Positions 35,903 to 46,986 of a DNA stretch of 64,000 bases are shown one piece after another (the first letter of the stretch is position 1; each line of letters begins with the position of its first letter). The stretch lies in assembly GCF_000204055.1 (NCBI RefSeq), contig NW_006768782.1:353401-417400 (forward strand). The letters are read 5' to 3'. Origin of the DNA: Melampsora larici-populina 98AG31 (Eukaryota; Basidiomycota; Pucciniomycetes; Pucciniales; Melampsoraceae). The translations under genes were made by a program, and so were the position numbers. The notes under the pieces are model-generated. The model made no database searches. It was not told where the DNA came from and saw only the letters and a list, made by a program, of their open reading frames with translations.

Positions 35903-37078
35903 CGATGGACGAGAGAGGAGGGTGGAGGACAAACCTCAAAACCTGAAACACAAACCTGTATTGTCCTGTACAGATACTCGATTTTCGAGTACCTCTGATC
36001 AAACCTCACCAGAACGTCCTAGAAACGATCCAGACGATGCCAGAGACGATTCCAGTTAACTCCCAATTGAAAATGCTGTCGAATCATCACATCGAATTGA
36101 AAAGTAAGTCTTTAGATCATCTAAAACGAGTTAGAATCACGATGATAAGTACTAACTACAGTTTTTTTTGGCCTTTTTATCAAACAAAAAGATTTGCTTT
36201 GAAATTCTTCCAATTTTCATCACAGACAAATCTCAATCAATTTTAGTCGCACCTTTCCAAAATCAAAGGCACTCAGATTCTGACTGACTTGGTGAACAAC
36301 ACATTTCACTCAACAGACAAATAATTATCCGCGCTCAATGTTCATACAATGACAAGCGATACCATTCCCTTCAGGTTTAACTTTTTTAGATAAAGACTCC
36401 GGTACAAAGAAGGCTTGATTCTCGTTGTGTAACAACTTCTTGTTATTACACAATATATGTAGCATGTGATTCAGTTTCTTTCTTGTGCAATGATACTGAA
36501 AAGGAAAATCTCAAGGTTTAAATTCAATACGAGAGTTGAGAATTCAACATTGATGTCTAAACAAAGGTCAGAAAAAGCCCCAAAAGCAGAAATCCAACCC
36601 AAGAGACCATCTGCATTTGAAGTAGTGAATTGAAATTGAAAGCTTGTGGAATGATCCATACAAAAAGAGGGTCTGTGTGTCCAAATGTACTAATTTTATG
36701 CCTTGCTCTCCTGATCTGGTCAAAAGACAAAGCTTTTAATGTTTTCGATTATAAAGTCAAATCAATTAAACTTGTACTTGATTCCTGGATGTTTGTTGGT
36801 CTTTTGAAAAAGTTGTTGAGTGAGATGCGGTTTGGAATTTGTAATGTACGATTCATTCCTTCATTTTTAGCTAGCATGAGATTTTATATCAAAATGCTGT
36901 TTGTTTGATAGAAAGGATAGTTATTATGTACAACTTATCATCGTGATCTGGATCGTTTCTCGGACGTTCTGGTGAGGTTTGATCAGAGGTACTCGAAAAT
37001 TGAGTATCTGTACAGGACGATACAGGTTTGTGTTTCGGGTTTTGAGGTTTGTCCTCCACCCTCCTCTCTCGTCCATCG
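35903..37078. mobile_element. Non-autonomous TIR element with 132-bp arms and TA duplication
   Basis: The 1,176-bp element begins CGATGGACGAGAGAGGAGGG and ends with the reverse complement. TA flanks both ends (35901-35902 and 37079-37080). Arms 35903-36034 and 36947-37078 align over 132 bp without gaps, with about four mismatches by eye. The interior (36035-36946) is A+T-rich and has no transposase or other gene. The TA duplication fits the Tc1/mariner superfamily, but the arms share no sequence with the element at 19815-24066, so a different transposase is needed. Confidence 0.88.
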
Positions 37079-37080
37079 TA

Positions 37081-40000
37081 GTGATAACCGATCAGACCAC
37101 TGAACCACATTTTGTAAGCCTTGACTTCAGTTCCTCAATCTCAAAACTCATGTTGTATCTCAACACTGACCCAGATTGTCATCATAAGGGATACGGTGAT
37201 ACCTACGCCTCGAGGATTATTACTTCTTTCTGCGTTTCTTTGAAGTCACACCCTCATGTCTGAGATCGACCATGGTGTCGACCAACCGATAAGCTCGACA
37301 CATGAACAATTTTCTAAATGGTGCTTGAACGTCTCCTCTTCACCTTGGCCTGCTTGGACCATGAGTGCTTTGCGTAGGTCTTACTCATGATCAACAATCG
37401 AATCGGTCGAGCTTCAACATCAGCATAATCAGGATTTGCATTTGACGAAATATCATCTACGGAACTACAGTACTGAGTTCACTACCTATGGCCAGTCGAA
37501 AAACAGCTTTGTCTTTAGGATTGCCTCCACTTTGGCAGCTATCCCCGCTGGCCATGACATTTGGACTGGGAGGGTGAGCAATCTGCTTTGGATTACGTTA
37601 CCTATTGTGATTTGACCTTCTTGATGTTCTCCCAAACTGAATCAGATACATTACTTCAACTGGTGATGCTTGCAATGGCTCGGGTACTACTTCCGGTAAG
37701 GTTGTTCTCGTCACTCACCCACACATCAGTATAAAAATTAATCTTGGATCAAACTTTTGGGTCACATTTCGAATCACCTCGTCTGAATGTTCAACTTCAA
37801 CTCTCATATTCGAAAATAGCATGGAGCTTCATCTATCTGTTTTTGCACGCTAAACAATCCTTCAAACACACTTTCATGCACGAGTCAAAAACGAGACTTT
37901 CTTGCCTCAAACTTCCTTGGTTGTTGACTACCACCGCTGCTTTCAACGGAGTCGTTCACGGCTATACTTATTGGCTTGGACCATCGCCAAATGAAAAGAC
38001 TGATGGAACAGAAGCTACGCATAATTCTTGAAAGGCAACATGGATTCATAAAACTTGGATAGCGAATCTCTGCTCAGTTCAAGTACGAATCTCATTTGGT
38101 CGTGCTATTTCAAGACCCGAGATTCGTGTAGTACATGGACCCCTCGCTGGATGGCTTGACCTCGAAAGTGGGATCTAATAGAGCTGATCAGGAGCTTTAT
38201 GCATGTAGCAGGGTGTTGGCCAGCGGAGCAACCAAGGGTGTATGTAAACGACTCAACAGCCAGAAAAGTGAAATAAAATAAGATGATGCAGAGAGATCTG
38301 TCGATCCGTTAGATCTTTGGATCTTACCTACCACTCAAGTGATGTGAGATGAGAAATTGAAGATGCTGGAAAGGTTGTTACGTATCCTCATACTTCTTAT
38401 GCAGAGTCAAACTTGATCTTGAAGACAGCGGGGTAAGAAAACCAATGGATCAAGATTAAAGAAACCGACACAAAAGCTGAGCTGGGATGTATTGACCTGT
38501 ACTGACTGATTTGCTATGCTTCAAAGAAAAACGACACAGCTCTCTGTCAATTTGAAAGTTCCATGATGTCCAAAGCAAGCAAAGGCTCCAGTGGCTCGGT
38601 TACTGGATAGAGAGAGTCAACGGTCCTACCTGAGCAATTCGTCTTAGCTTCGCTTTTTGGAGAAATTTGAGCATATAGTGCACTACATAGATGGTTGGGA
38701 TCGATCATCAAGTTTCCTTTGGAGGTATTTTCAGGTATTCTATGTACCCATTACGCCGCCAAAGGTCTACTTGAAGCTGAGATGAGACCCGATGTAAGTT
38801 TACAAATACATCCATCACCTTACGATTTATCTTTTTGGCACGAATATTCGTACATAAACGATTCGTGAACCGATATACAATCATCCTGGAATTTGTGTTT
38901 CGTGCATCGTGAGACGCTCTAGTAGCCACATTGTTTCTTCTGTATCCTGAAGACTCGAGCCTCTGGCTCTTTGCTTCCTCATCCTGGATTGTGACCATCA
39001 CCTCCTCACCATCTGCCGACCGATCTGGTATGCGCGAATCATCCGTTTCAACCTCCTCAAGGTACGTACCTAGATATTATATGCATATGTAGTCAGATTC
39101 ACTGTTTATGGCAAACAGAAATGATATCGTTTCATTTAACTATTGGCGGTTCATAGACCAAACTTGCCGATCGCTTAAAGCTGGATACATCACGCCAAGG
39201 TATTCGCCATCAACAATTTGAGCAGGTCAGTTTGGGACCGAGAGGGTGGTGTTGTGGATGTATATGTATGCTCTGATTTGAACCGGTGGCATACAGGGTG
39301 AACGTCATGGAGGATAGCATAGGATGAATTCAAAGACGAATGTGGCGGTCACGAAACAACTTCATCTGAAGCATTGCAGGCCTCGACCGACTTTGATATC
39401 AGAATTTGACACCTGCTTCACCCTGCTTCTTCCTCTACCCGAGTAGATCCAGCTTCTCGAGGCTGCATGAGTGAGACTAATGATGATGAGTAGTGATCAT
39501 GTCAGAGGGAAAGAGCGGGTTACGACTTACCCTCCTGTCTAAATCTACATCCTCTCTCCTAGCCCCCTCACGAGGTAAACGCATATTTGAGATGATCCGC
39601 AAACCTTAGGCAATCTTGTACGCTTGCTGTGAGTTTTTGCGGAACATCTGAACCCGGTTGGACTGCTCGTGTTTTTTTATATTCGCATAATCTAAAGTCT
39701 TTGATCTACTTGGCTATTTGATCGACACGACCGATATGCTGTCCTGCCATTGACCATCTGGAAGTCTTCAAGGTGAATGAGATTGTTTAACTTGAAAGGC
39801 TTTTTGGAGATTTCTCGTCAAAGTCTCCAGAAGAACTCCCAGAATCGAACATTTTATTCACACTCATCGTCTCAATCGCTTTCAACCTCCATACCCCTAT
39901 TGATCCGTCTCACAGGGTTTCTTCTCCAAAATATCCCCAACTAGCCATCAGTCATCATCAGCTTTGATTGGTAAAGTCAACCCTATCACTCGTTCATACT

Positions 40001-40122
40001 CAAACTCGATTTGGATATATTACTCCCTCAATCGCCATCACCTCTCGAAACGCGCGCGCGTCAGTCACCCAGACATCTTGTGAGACGACCTTACGCGTAC
40101 AAGACCAAACCCTTTGACCACA
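37081..40122. other. Long intergenic region, possible gene remnants
   Basis: No intact gene. Plus-strand pieces near 37530-37700 show exon-like borders and a short protein-like run ('ITSTGDACNGSGTTSG'), and the frame at 37744-38031 is open, but they do not join. A frame at 38708-39001 (minus) has no recognisable features. The last 500 bp (39600-40122) are the MFS promoter region, with TCACC/CATC-rich sequence. Confidence 0.4.
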
Positions 40123-43019
40123 ATGGCCGATCTTCAAATCATTAATACTCCTGTGAGAAATTCTTCCCCCGTGTTCGAGATTCATTATTTGGCTTCCAAT
40201 TCACCACTTAGTGTCTGATATGGTATGGATATTCGATTCAAATAGATCACCCCTTCCAAACGCAATTCTTCCCCATCAGAAGCCTTCAAAACAATTTCAC
40301 CTGAAGAAACTTCCAAGGTAGATGAATCCCCATCAGATAAAATATCTGAACCAAACGACATGTCAGAGAAAGTGGATCCAAATGGATACGAATCACCATC
40401 GAGACCTTCTGCTTCACCAGAGTCTAAACTCGCTCGTTCAAAGATCTCCAAGGAGTATGATTCTGAAGAAGAGCCACGACCTGTCACCAACAAGAAAATC
40501 TTGAGGGGGAAACGACTTTTCTTGGCATTTGTTGGGATGTTGATGTCCATTTTATTGATCGCCTTGGATCAAACTATCTTGAGTCCCGCCTTGCCTGTCA
40601 TCGCCTCTAACTTTAATTCTCTTGATCAAATTGGTTGGATTGCCAGTGCTTACGTGAGTTGACCAAAGTTCGGATCGTTGTGCCATTTTTCTCCCGAGAT
40701 ATTGCAACACACTGAGGAATTTAATTTTGGACAATATACAGTTTATCACTCAAGTCTCATTCCTTTTACTCTACGCGCAATTGTTGATGACCTTCAATCG
40801 TCGTTGGGTCTTCATCATGGCTGTTTCAATATTTGAAATCGGCTCTCTGATATGTGCTTTGTCACCTAATGCGATCTGCTTAATCATCGCTCGAGCAGTT
40901 GCTGGTGTCGGTGCTGCTGGAATCTTTGTCTCTTGCTTGAGTATAATTGCCGATATCACCGAGCTTGAGGACAGGCCAAAATTGCTCGGGAGCTTCGGTG
41001 CAGTCTTTGCTGCTTCCTCTGTCATCGGACCACTTCTCGGTGGGGCTTTCACGGATCACTTGAGTTGGAGATGGTGTTTTGTAAGTTATGATTGCGAGAA
41101 TTGCAATCCTAGATATCTATCTCATAATTTGCAGATACCGTCCTTGCAACTTTATTGAATTCCATTTGGCTAATCATCTCCTACTCGCTCACTCAGTGGA
41201 TTAACTTGCCTTGTGGAGCAATCACGATTTTATCAATATTTCTTGTCATACCCGATTCAACGCCTCCTGAAGTGTCGGAGGAAATGCATGGCATGGTAGA
41301 CCTCAAATGGAATCGCATTACTTTCGGACGTTGGACTCCAATGCACGGTTCTTTTCTCCACAAGCTCGGCACTTTGGATTTCATCGGAGCTCTCTTGATG
41401 GTAGGATGTTAGTGAATCCTACGATTGTTATCACACATTGTCAAGTGCCTTTTGACTTATAGAATTTTAACTCCAGTAATCGTCCTCTTGGTTCTCCCTT
41501 TGCAATGGGGAGGAAACCAATACGCTTGGAGAAGCCCAGTGGTGATTGGGACGTTCTGCGGTTTCGGCGCCCTGCTCGCTGTCTTCTTACTATGGGAATG
41601 GAAAGGAGTTGATGAGAAAATCGGCAGCAGTCTTTTCCCCTTCCGCTTGTTTGCAAACCGCACTCAGTACGTATCTCATAGACCTAGATCACCTCGTCTT
41701 ACAAAACTAATCTCCTTGCTATAAAATCATTGCCTGTGCTCAGAATTGGCACCTGTTTACAGGCCTTTTTCGTCATGCTCACCAGTGAGTTTCATGTCTA
41801 TCAATTTCACTTTCATATAACTTATCGTTGATGTTTACTTATTTCTTTCCATTTGCGCATTATCACAGTGCTCACTGCAGTTTGTGCGTAATTCATTGCC
41901 CATGAACTAGACCAAGCCGGAGGTTTTACTGAACAAGGTTTTGATTTCCTTTTTAGACTTTTTGCCGATTCACTTTGAAGCGGTCAAAAATGCGTCAGCT
42001 ACAAAGTCGGGTATTGACTTACTTCCTCTCAGTACGTTTCTCAATCACTCTAAATGATGTCGAAGTCGATTATTGAAACACATCAAAATCTCTCAGTGTT
42101 GTCAATTGTTGTATCGGCTGGCTGTGCTGGTTTCGCCATCAGTTCTACCGGATATTATTGGCCTGCACTGGTAGTTGGGCCTGTTTTGCTGACAGTCGGA
42201 TCAGGACTTCTACACACTCTTGGTATGTTGCAGCTAGACTGCCTGGCTCTGATCAGGCTTTCTAACCCATGATTCATTATGTAGATGAATTCTCAAGCAA
42301 TGGAAAACTGATTGGATTTCAAATCATCATTGGTACCGGGATTGGTCTGGTTCTTCAAAACGTAATTGTGAGTATTCAAGACTTGAGTATCAAGAAGTCT
42401 CACCTGCTGATGACTATTGAAACATGTCCAGGTTGCTATACAAGCAAATGTGAGGGAGGAGGATGTTCCTCAAGCAACCAGTATGGTCACTTTTGCGTAC
42501 GCACATTTCCTTATTCAAGAACGCAACACAGCATAACAGCTCATTTCTTGTCTCTTCATGATCTGCAGGCAATTGATCGGCGGAGTGATCGGCATTGCAG
42601 TGGTGTGAGTTCACATGATCAATATGCACCATCTGCTCACTTTTTTCAATGCTTACTCAAACTTTTTGCCCGCTTTTTGACCATAGCCAAACCATCTTTG
42701 GGAATGCTCTTACCACCAATCTCATCAAATTTGCACCCAACGCACCCTTTGCGCTTGTCCAATCATCAGTTGAAAGTATTGCAACTCTTCCAGATTCAGT
42801 TCGACCTGGAGTGATTCATGCTTATACCAACACATTACGACAAGTGGGTTCGATATGTTTGATTTGCCCATAAATATAAAGCCTTGGCTGACGGTTTTCC
42901 GTCGTTAGGTTTACATTCTTGGGATCCCAAGTGGGGTTGGAGCTTTTCTATCATCCTTTTTAGTCAAGAGTCGTAACATTAAAGGCATCAAGAGAGATCC
43001 TATGATGCACACTGCTTGA
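40123..43019 (+). CDS. MFS drug:H+ antiporter-type transporter (DHA2, 14-spanner)
   Basis: Fourteen exons: 40123-40152, 40246-40653, 40742-41080, 41197-41407, 41477-41666, 41744-41784, 41869-41883, 41957-42031, 42097-42222, 42285-42367, 42432-42496, 42569-42604, 42687-42843, 42909-43019; 628 aa, every phase closes. A roughly 125-residue Ser/Glu/Lys-rich cytosolic N-terminus precedes the membrane domain. Family signatures are 'ALDQTILSPALPVIASNF', 'LDQIGWIASAY', 'ARAVAGVGAAGIFVSCLSII', 'LLGSFGAVFAASSVIGPLLG', 'GAFTDHLSWRWCF', 'LPLQWGGNQYAW' and 'KSGIDLLPL'. These fit the DHA2 branch of the major facilitator superfamily, whose members export toxic compounds or move siderophores and amino acids in exchange for protons at the plasma or vacuolar membrane. 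The substrate cannot be told. Exon 7 is only 15 nt. The exon 4 donor (GTTAGT) was chosen because the upstream GTAGGA breaks the frame. Confidence 0.92.
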
Positions 43020-44465
43020 TAAAAATTCGCTTAAAGCTTAGAGCGAGCTATCTAAATGACTAGACACCTTTATTCTCTTTAGTCGCTTCAAAGACATATT
43101 TGGACCTCGAGCCAACTACTGCATGCAACCGCAACAAGAAAATTTAACTTTGACATTTTGCTTTACTGATTTGAATCTAAGCTTATCTGAACTTTTCTGA
43201 CTCTATCCCCACTCTCTTAAAATCTTGTATCTTACACACACGTTTTTATCTACCTTTTTATTTTTTTTGGGCCTTCACATATATTTAAACAGGTGTTTTC
43301 TTCCTTTTCTAGGTCGTTTTGGTTATCATTTATTAGTTTGATTTTTTCTTTATACATCATTCGTATTCTTTGTTATTTGGGGCTGTGTCATTCTTGCATT
43401 TTAATCCAATTTAATTTGTGCATTCGTGAACTTCTGGTTTGGGGAAAGAATTTATTAAGTTACTATATGCGGGTGTGCTTTCATATAAATCCTTCCGAAT
43501 CTCGAAGCGTTGAAGGGTCTTAAGAGATTTGAAGATCAAAAGGGGTTCTGGGGTATCTCTACACCACAAGGACACGCCGATGTCCTAGGGACAACCGGTT
43601 TTTCTTGCAGGGGGACGGACATCCTGACGAAACTGATCCAAGGAGCCCGGACCCGAGCAGTATTTTGTGACACCCCATGGTCTTCCAAAAGGGATCCTTT
43701 TACGCTACATAGGGGGTCCTCAAGGCGCCTGTACGGGCTGTTCTGAGAGCTTCGCTTCCGAGTGAACTGTTGGGGGACTCTGTAGTTGTCATCAGGACGT
43801 CTTATGTATTCAACTCAAGGCCCGATTGTAGCACCAGATTGTAGACTGGAGATATTGGGGCTAGGCTGTCCTAGACATGGGCTTCTCCCTTGTCTCACAT
43901 ACTTGCTATCCATTTCAGTCTTGCGCGGGGAAAACTTAAGGACTCCTGTACAAAGGGAACTATGGTATTTGAGCTAGGGTTCATAAACCATAGATATAGC
44001 TTTTGCTCAGTTCTAACAAGTCTTTGTCTCACGTATGAGCACTGGTCTACCACAGTAGACATTTTGTTTAACCTTACAGTTAAACTTATATATACTATTA
44101 GTGGTGTGGGGGAGGCCTTTGAGGGAAAAGGCTAAGGATTCCTTAGAAGTCTCAGCATTTTCGCCTCATTGGCGAGACCAGAACTCCCGGAGACTAGGGC
44201 TTCTCAGCACCCGAAACTCTCGTCGTCTTGAGACGAGAGCTCCGAGAAGCCCCTAAACTCTGACGACGAGAGTTTCTTGCCCCCTAATTCTGATCCCCCT
44301 CCAAATGCTTGTATAGTCGATCATCTGTTCGCTCACTTTGAACTTTGACTGTACAGTGTCAAATCATTTGTGGCTGCATAAAGTCAGTTGAATTTTAAGT
44401 ACTTGTGTATTACTCGCTTCTCTGAACTGCATGATGAAACTTTAAAATAAATAAGCTTCCATTCA
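43020..44465. other. 3' flank of the retrotransposon
   Basis: From about 43500 the sequence becomes G+C richer and appears to belong to the 3' non-coding part of the minus-strand DIRS-like element. I looked for the split direct repeats of Ngaro/DIRS elements by comparing with 52030-52233. I found only short matches (ATTTTCGCCT at about 44157 and 52148), too short to prove. Confidence 0.35.
44199..44273. repeat. Nested hairpin cluster
   Basis: GGGCTTCTC pairs with GAGAAGCCC about 45 bp downstream. Between them CTCTCGTC pairs with GACGAGAG. A further GACGACGAGAG follows at about 44262, giving alternative pairings. It lies 190 bp beyond the recombinase stop, where circular-junction or terminal repeats of tyrosine-recombinase retrotransposons are expected. 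Confidence 0.6.
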
Positions 44466-45584
44466 CTAATCTACCCGTAGATCTTCTAATAGTTTGACGG
44501 TTTTCGCGTAATCTTTCGTTGAGAATTTCCTCAGGTAAATCTTATAAGCCTCCGACGTCCATCTACCCTGCGATTTCAATTCTTCTCTCAAAGCGCCAAG
44601 GTTCCAACGGAGCGAAGCTCCACCTATTCTGAAAGAGTGACCGAATAACAATTGATCTTTCTTTGGTCTATGTCTATTCCATATGTTTCTAAGGTAAGTT
44701 ATGGTTTCAATTTTCTTCATTCTAGTCTTTTCTAAACCTGAGCCAAGGATGAATATCTCATCTGACAACTTCCTCTCCTTCAAATTAAACCAGTCCTCCA
44801 TCGCTCTCACGGGATCGAGTTTTGATTTTTGTCTGTTCAGGTGTATGTATTGTTTCTCGCCTGGCTTTGCAGTCTTCGCGCCCAGTATGGAAATTCTAAT
44901 GTAGGAGCTATTTGGTCCCCAGGATACGTCTTCCCATGAAGGTAAACGTTTGTTCGGGTCGTCCGTTATCAGTTCCCCTAATCGAGCTGTGCCCCAGAAG
45001 GCTGCTAGGGCTAGTGCTAGGACCCCTACTCCCTTCTCTCCTTCATTTCTTAGTTCGTTCATAAGAATTACCAGATCAGAAATCAGTACCGGTGGGCGTT
45101 TCTTGTCTCTTTCTTCGAATTCCGCTTCTATTTTTCTTGATGCTTTCAACAGTCCAGCTACCGCCGAGTCTACATCTTCTGGGTACCTTTGGTTATGAAA
45201 CATATGCCAGGCTTTCACACCCGCTATGTATGCCTTGATCGTTGAGGAGCTGACTGACTCATCATCTATCGCTCTTTCCTCCTGTTTCTTTGATGCCCAG
45301 ACAATAAATAATTTTAAGGTTTCGGGAGCAATTGGTAAGAGTTCTTCTTTGCTTATTCCTTTAACTATCGAGAACCTTATGAGCTTCACTATTGCTGAGT
45401 TGTAATGTTTTAGAGTACCATCCGCCCATGTACCTCGTAGGAAGTGTTGTTGCACCTCGTCTTCTTCCGACTTATCCACCCCTCTAGCATCCTGCCTGAA
45501 GGAATTAAACGACTTCGTTAGGCAGATCAGCTCCTTCGTTTGTTTGGCGGTTTCTGAGGAAAGATTTCCTTTCTTTCTTCCCAT
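44466..45584 (-). CDS. Tyrosine recombinase of the DIRS-like element
   Basis: 372 codons, uninterrupted. An N-terminal SAM-like region ('HFLRGTWADGTLKHYNSAIV', 'VSSSTIKAYIAGVKAWH') resembles the core-binding domain of phage-type integrases. The catalytic residues are visible: Arg in 'WGTARLGELI', 'HSFRIGGASLRW' (His-x2-Arg), and the Tyr nucleophile in 'GRWTSEAYKIYLRKFS'. It would integrate the element's circular DNA at a site resembling its junction. The first 80 nt overlap the 3' end of the RT-RNase H frame, a usual arrangement for Ngaro. The open frame suggests recent insertion or continued selection. Confidence 0.93.
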   Translation of the reverse strand: MGRKKGNLSSETAKQTKELICLTKSFNSFRQDARGVDKSEEDEVQQHFLRGTWADGTLKHYNSAIVKLIRFSIVKGISKEELLPIAPETLKLFIVWASKKQEERAIDDESVSSSTIKAYIAGVKAWHMFHNQRYPEDVDSAVAGLLKASRKIEAEFEERDKKRPPVLISDLVILMNELRNEGEKGVGVLALALAAFWGTARLGELITDDPNKRLPSWEDVSWGPNSSYIRISILGAKTAKPGEKQYIHLNRQKSKLDPVRAMEDWFNLKERKLSDEIFILGSGLEKTRMKKIETITYLRNIWNRHRPKKDQLLFGHSFRIGGASLRWNLGALREELKSQGRWTSEAYKIYLRKFSTKDYAKTVKLLEDLRVD

Positions 45585-46986
45585 TTGACGGTGGGTGACC
45601 TTCTTTCGGTGATTTCTGGGTAAGTATGTGAGTCAGATCGGTCGGGACTGGAATTAAAACTTCATTGTACCAGAAAAGGTCTCCTAGATATCCCCTCGAT
45701 AGGCTATCCGCTTTATTCTCTTTCAATGTAACACGTCTCTCTTTGATGTTACAGCCTAAAACCGTAAGTACCCTTTGTATCTGTTTCCACTCTTCATTTG
45801 TTTGTTTATCTCTGGATTTTCTCTTTTTTATTGTTGATTGTGTAGTCGTATTATCAGTGTCCACCCAGAAGGCTTTCCCTCTTACGATCATCACTTTCGC
45901 TAACACCAGTAGCCCGAGCCTGACAGCAACCGTTTCTTCCCAAGCGATTGTTCGCTTGTCCGAAACCAGATCTAAACTTTGCCAACCCTTTACGAATTCG
46001 AAGCATGCCCAGTTGGCACCTACTAACACTCCTATTCCAAAGGATGAGGAAGCGTCGCCTACCCACTCTACCTCCTGTGGTTTTGAGTTTGGAATCAAGG
46101 TGAGTGATTCGAAAGTGGATAGACATATCTTCCATTCCAGCAGATCGTTCCTTACGTCCTCCGGTGTTTTCCGTAGTGCTCGTTTCTCCTTCCAGCTCTT
46201 TAACCATCTGTAGAACGAGCGTAGGTAAGCTGTCATGTGTGGTACTATGTGTACCGTGTGTCCCAGCTTTCCTACCAGACTTTCGATTGTGTCGAAGCTC
46301 CATGTTTGGTCCACCACAAGTAAGTCTTCTACTATTTGTAGTATTTCCGCTAACTTCTCCGCTGGTAGTCTTACTGTGTGGTTTTTCCCATTCCAGATGA
46401 AACCCGTATAACGTTGTTCTTCAGCGAAATTGTGGTTTTTGGCCATGTTAGTCTTCACTCCTAACGTGTCGCTTAGGTTCATGATGTCTGCTAATGATGT
46501 TTTGTCTCCCGGTCTCCTCAATATGAGGTTGTCATCGACCCAGCAAAAGATTGCGCATAGTTCAAGAATCGTCTTTATTATTGACTTCCAGACTTCTGCC
46601 GGTCCTCCGAAGACGCCACAACTTGCCACGCCTCCAAATCCCACTGCCAGATCTATCCATACTCTGCCATAGAAATCTATTATGCATAGGAACCTTCGTT
46701 GACAAGGGTGTACTGGGAGTTGTCTATACGCTTTCGCCCAGTCAAAAATAGCTAGTTCCCACTCTCCCGGGTTATCACATAGGAATTTTGCTACTGTGCT
46801 AAACCCGTCCCAGTAAGTTTCGTAATTTTTCTTGTTCACGAAAGAATTGACCGATGGAATGTCCTTGTCATGTTTAGGGTGTGACAGATCGTTGATGAGC
46901 CTAATGGACCCATCACCGTTCACTGCGCTTCCCATCGGGTTTGACCAGAAAAACCCATAGCGATCGTTGTAGTATTTTAAGCTCAA
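45505..46986 (-). CDS. Reverse transcriptase-RNase H of the DIRS-like element (N-terminus displaced)
   Basis: Open frame of 493 codons. RT motifs: 'GFFWSNPMGSAVNGDGS', 'IRLINDLSHP', motif A 'ELAIFDWAKAYRQLPVHP', motif B 'GFGGVASCGVFGGPAEVW' and motif C 'FCWVDDNLIL' (the catalytic VDD pair). RNase H: 'VEWVGDASSSFGIGVLV', 'IAWEETVAVRLGLLV', 'FWVDTDNTTTQ' and 'NKADSLSRGYLGD', giving the Asp-Glu-Asp-Asp set. The listed start is only where this open stretch begins ('MSLKYYNDRYGFF', from a non-ATG codon); the natural N-terminus lies beyond the interruption, at 48566-49006. Confidence 0.93.
   Translation of the reverse strand: MSLKYYNDRYGFFWSNPMGSAVNGDGSIRLINDLSHPKHDKDIPSVNSFVNKKNYETYWDGFSTVAKFLCDNPGEWELAIFDWAKAYRQLPVHPCQRRFLCIIDFYGRVWIDLAVGFGGVASCGVFGGPAEVWKSIIKTILELCAIFCWVDDNLILRRPGDKTSLADIMNLSDTLGVKTNMAKNHNFAEEQRYTGFIWNGKNHTVRLPAEKLAEILQIVEDLLVVDQTWSFDTIESLVGKLGHTVHIVPHMTAYLRSFYRWLKSWKEKRALRKTPEDVRNDLLEWKICLSTFESLTLIPNSKPQEVEWVGDASSSFGIGVLVGANWACFEFVKGWQSLDLVSDKRTIAWEETVAVRLGLLVLAKVMIVRGKAFWVDTDNTTTQSTIKKRKSRDKQTNEEWKQIQRVLTVLGCNIKERRVTLKENKADSLSRGYLGDLFWYNEVLIPVPTDLTHILTQKSPKEGHPPSNGKKERKSFLRNRQTNEGADLPNEVV

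Noticed and set aside
37744..38031. 95-codon plus-strand frame near exon-like pieces
   Set aside because: Does not connect in phase with the neighbouring pieces and has no recognisable domain.
45665..46400. Plus-strand frames of 98-182 codons
   Set aside because: Antisense to the RT-RNase H gene, whose catalytic motifs decide the strand.
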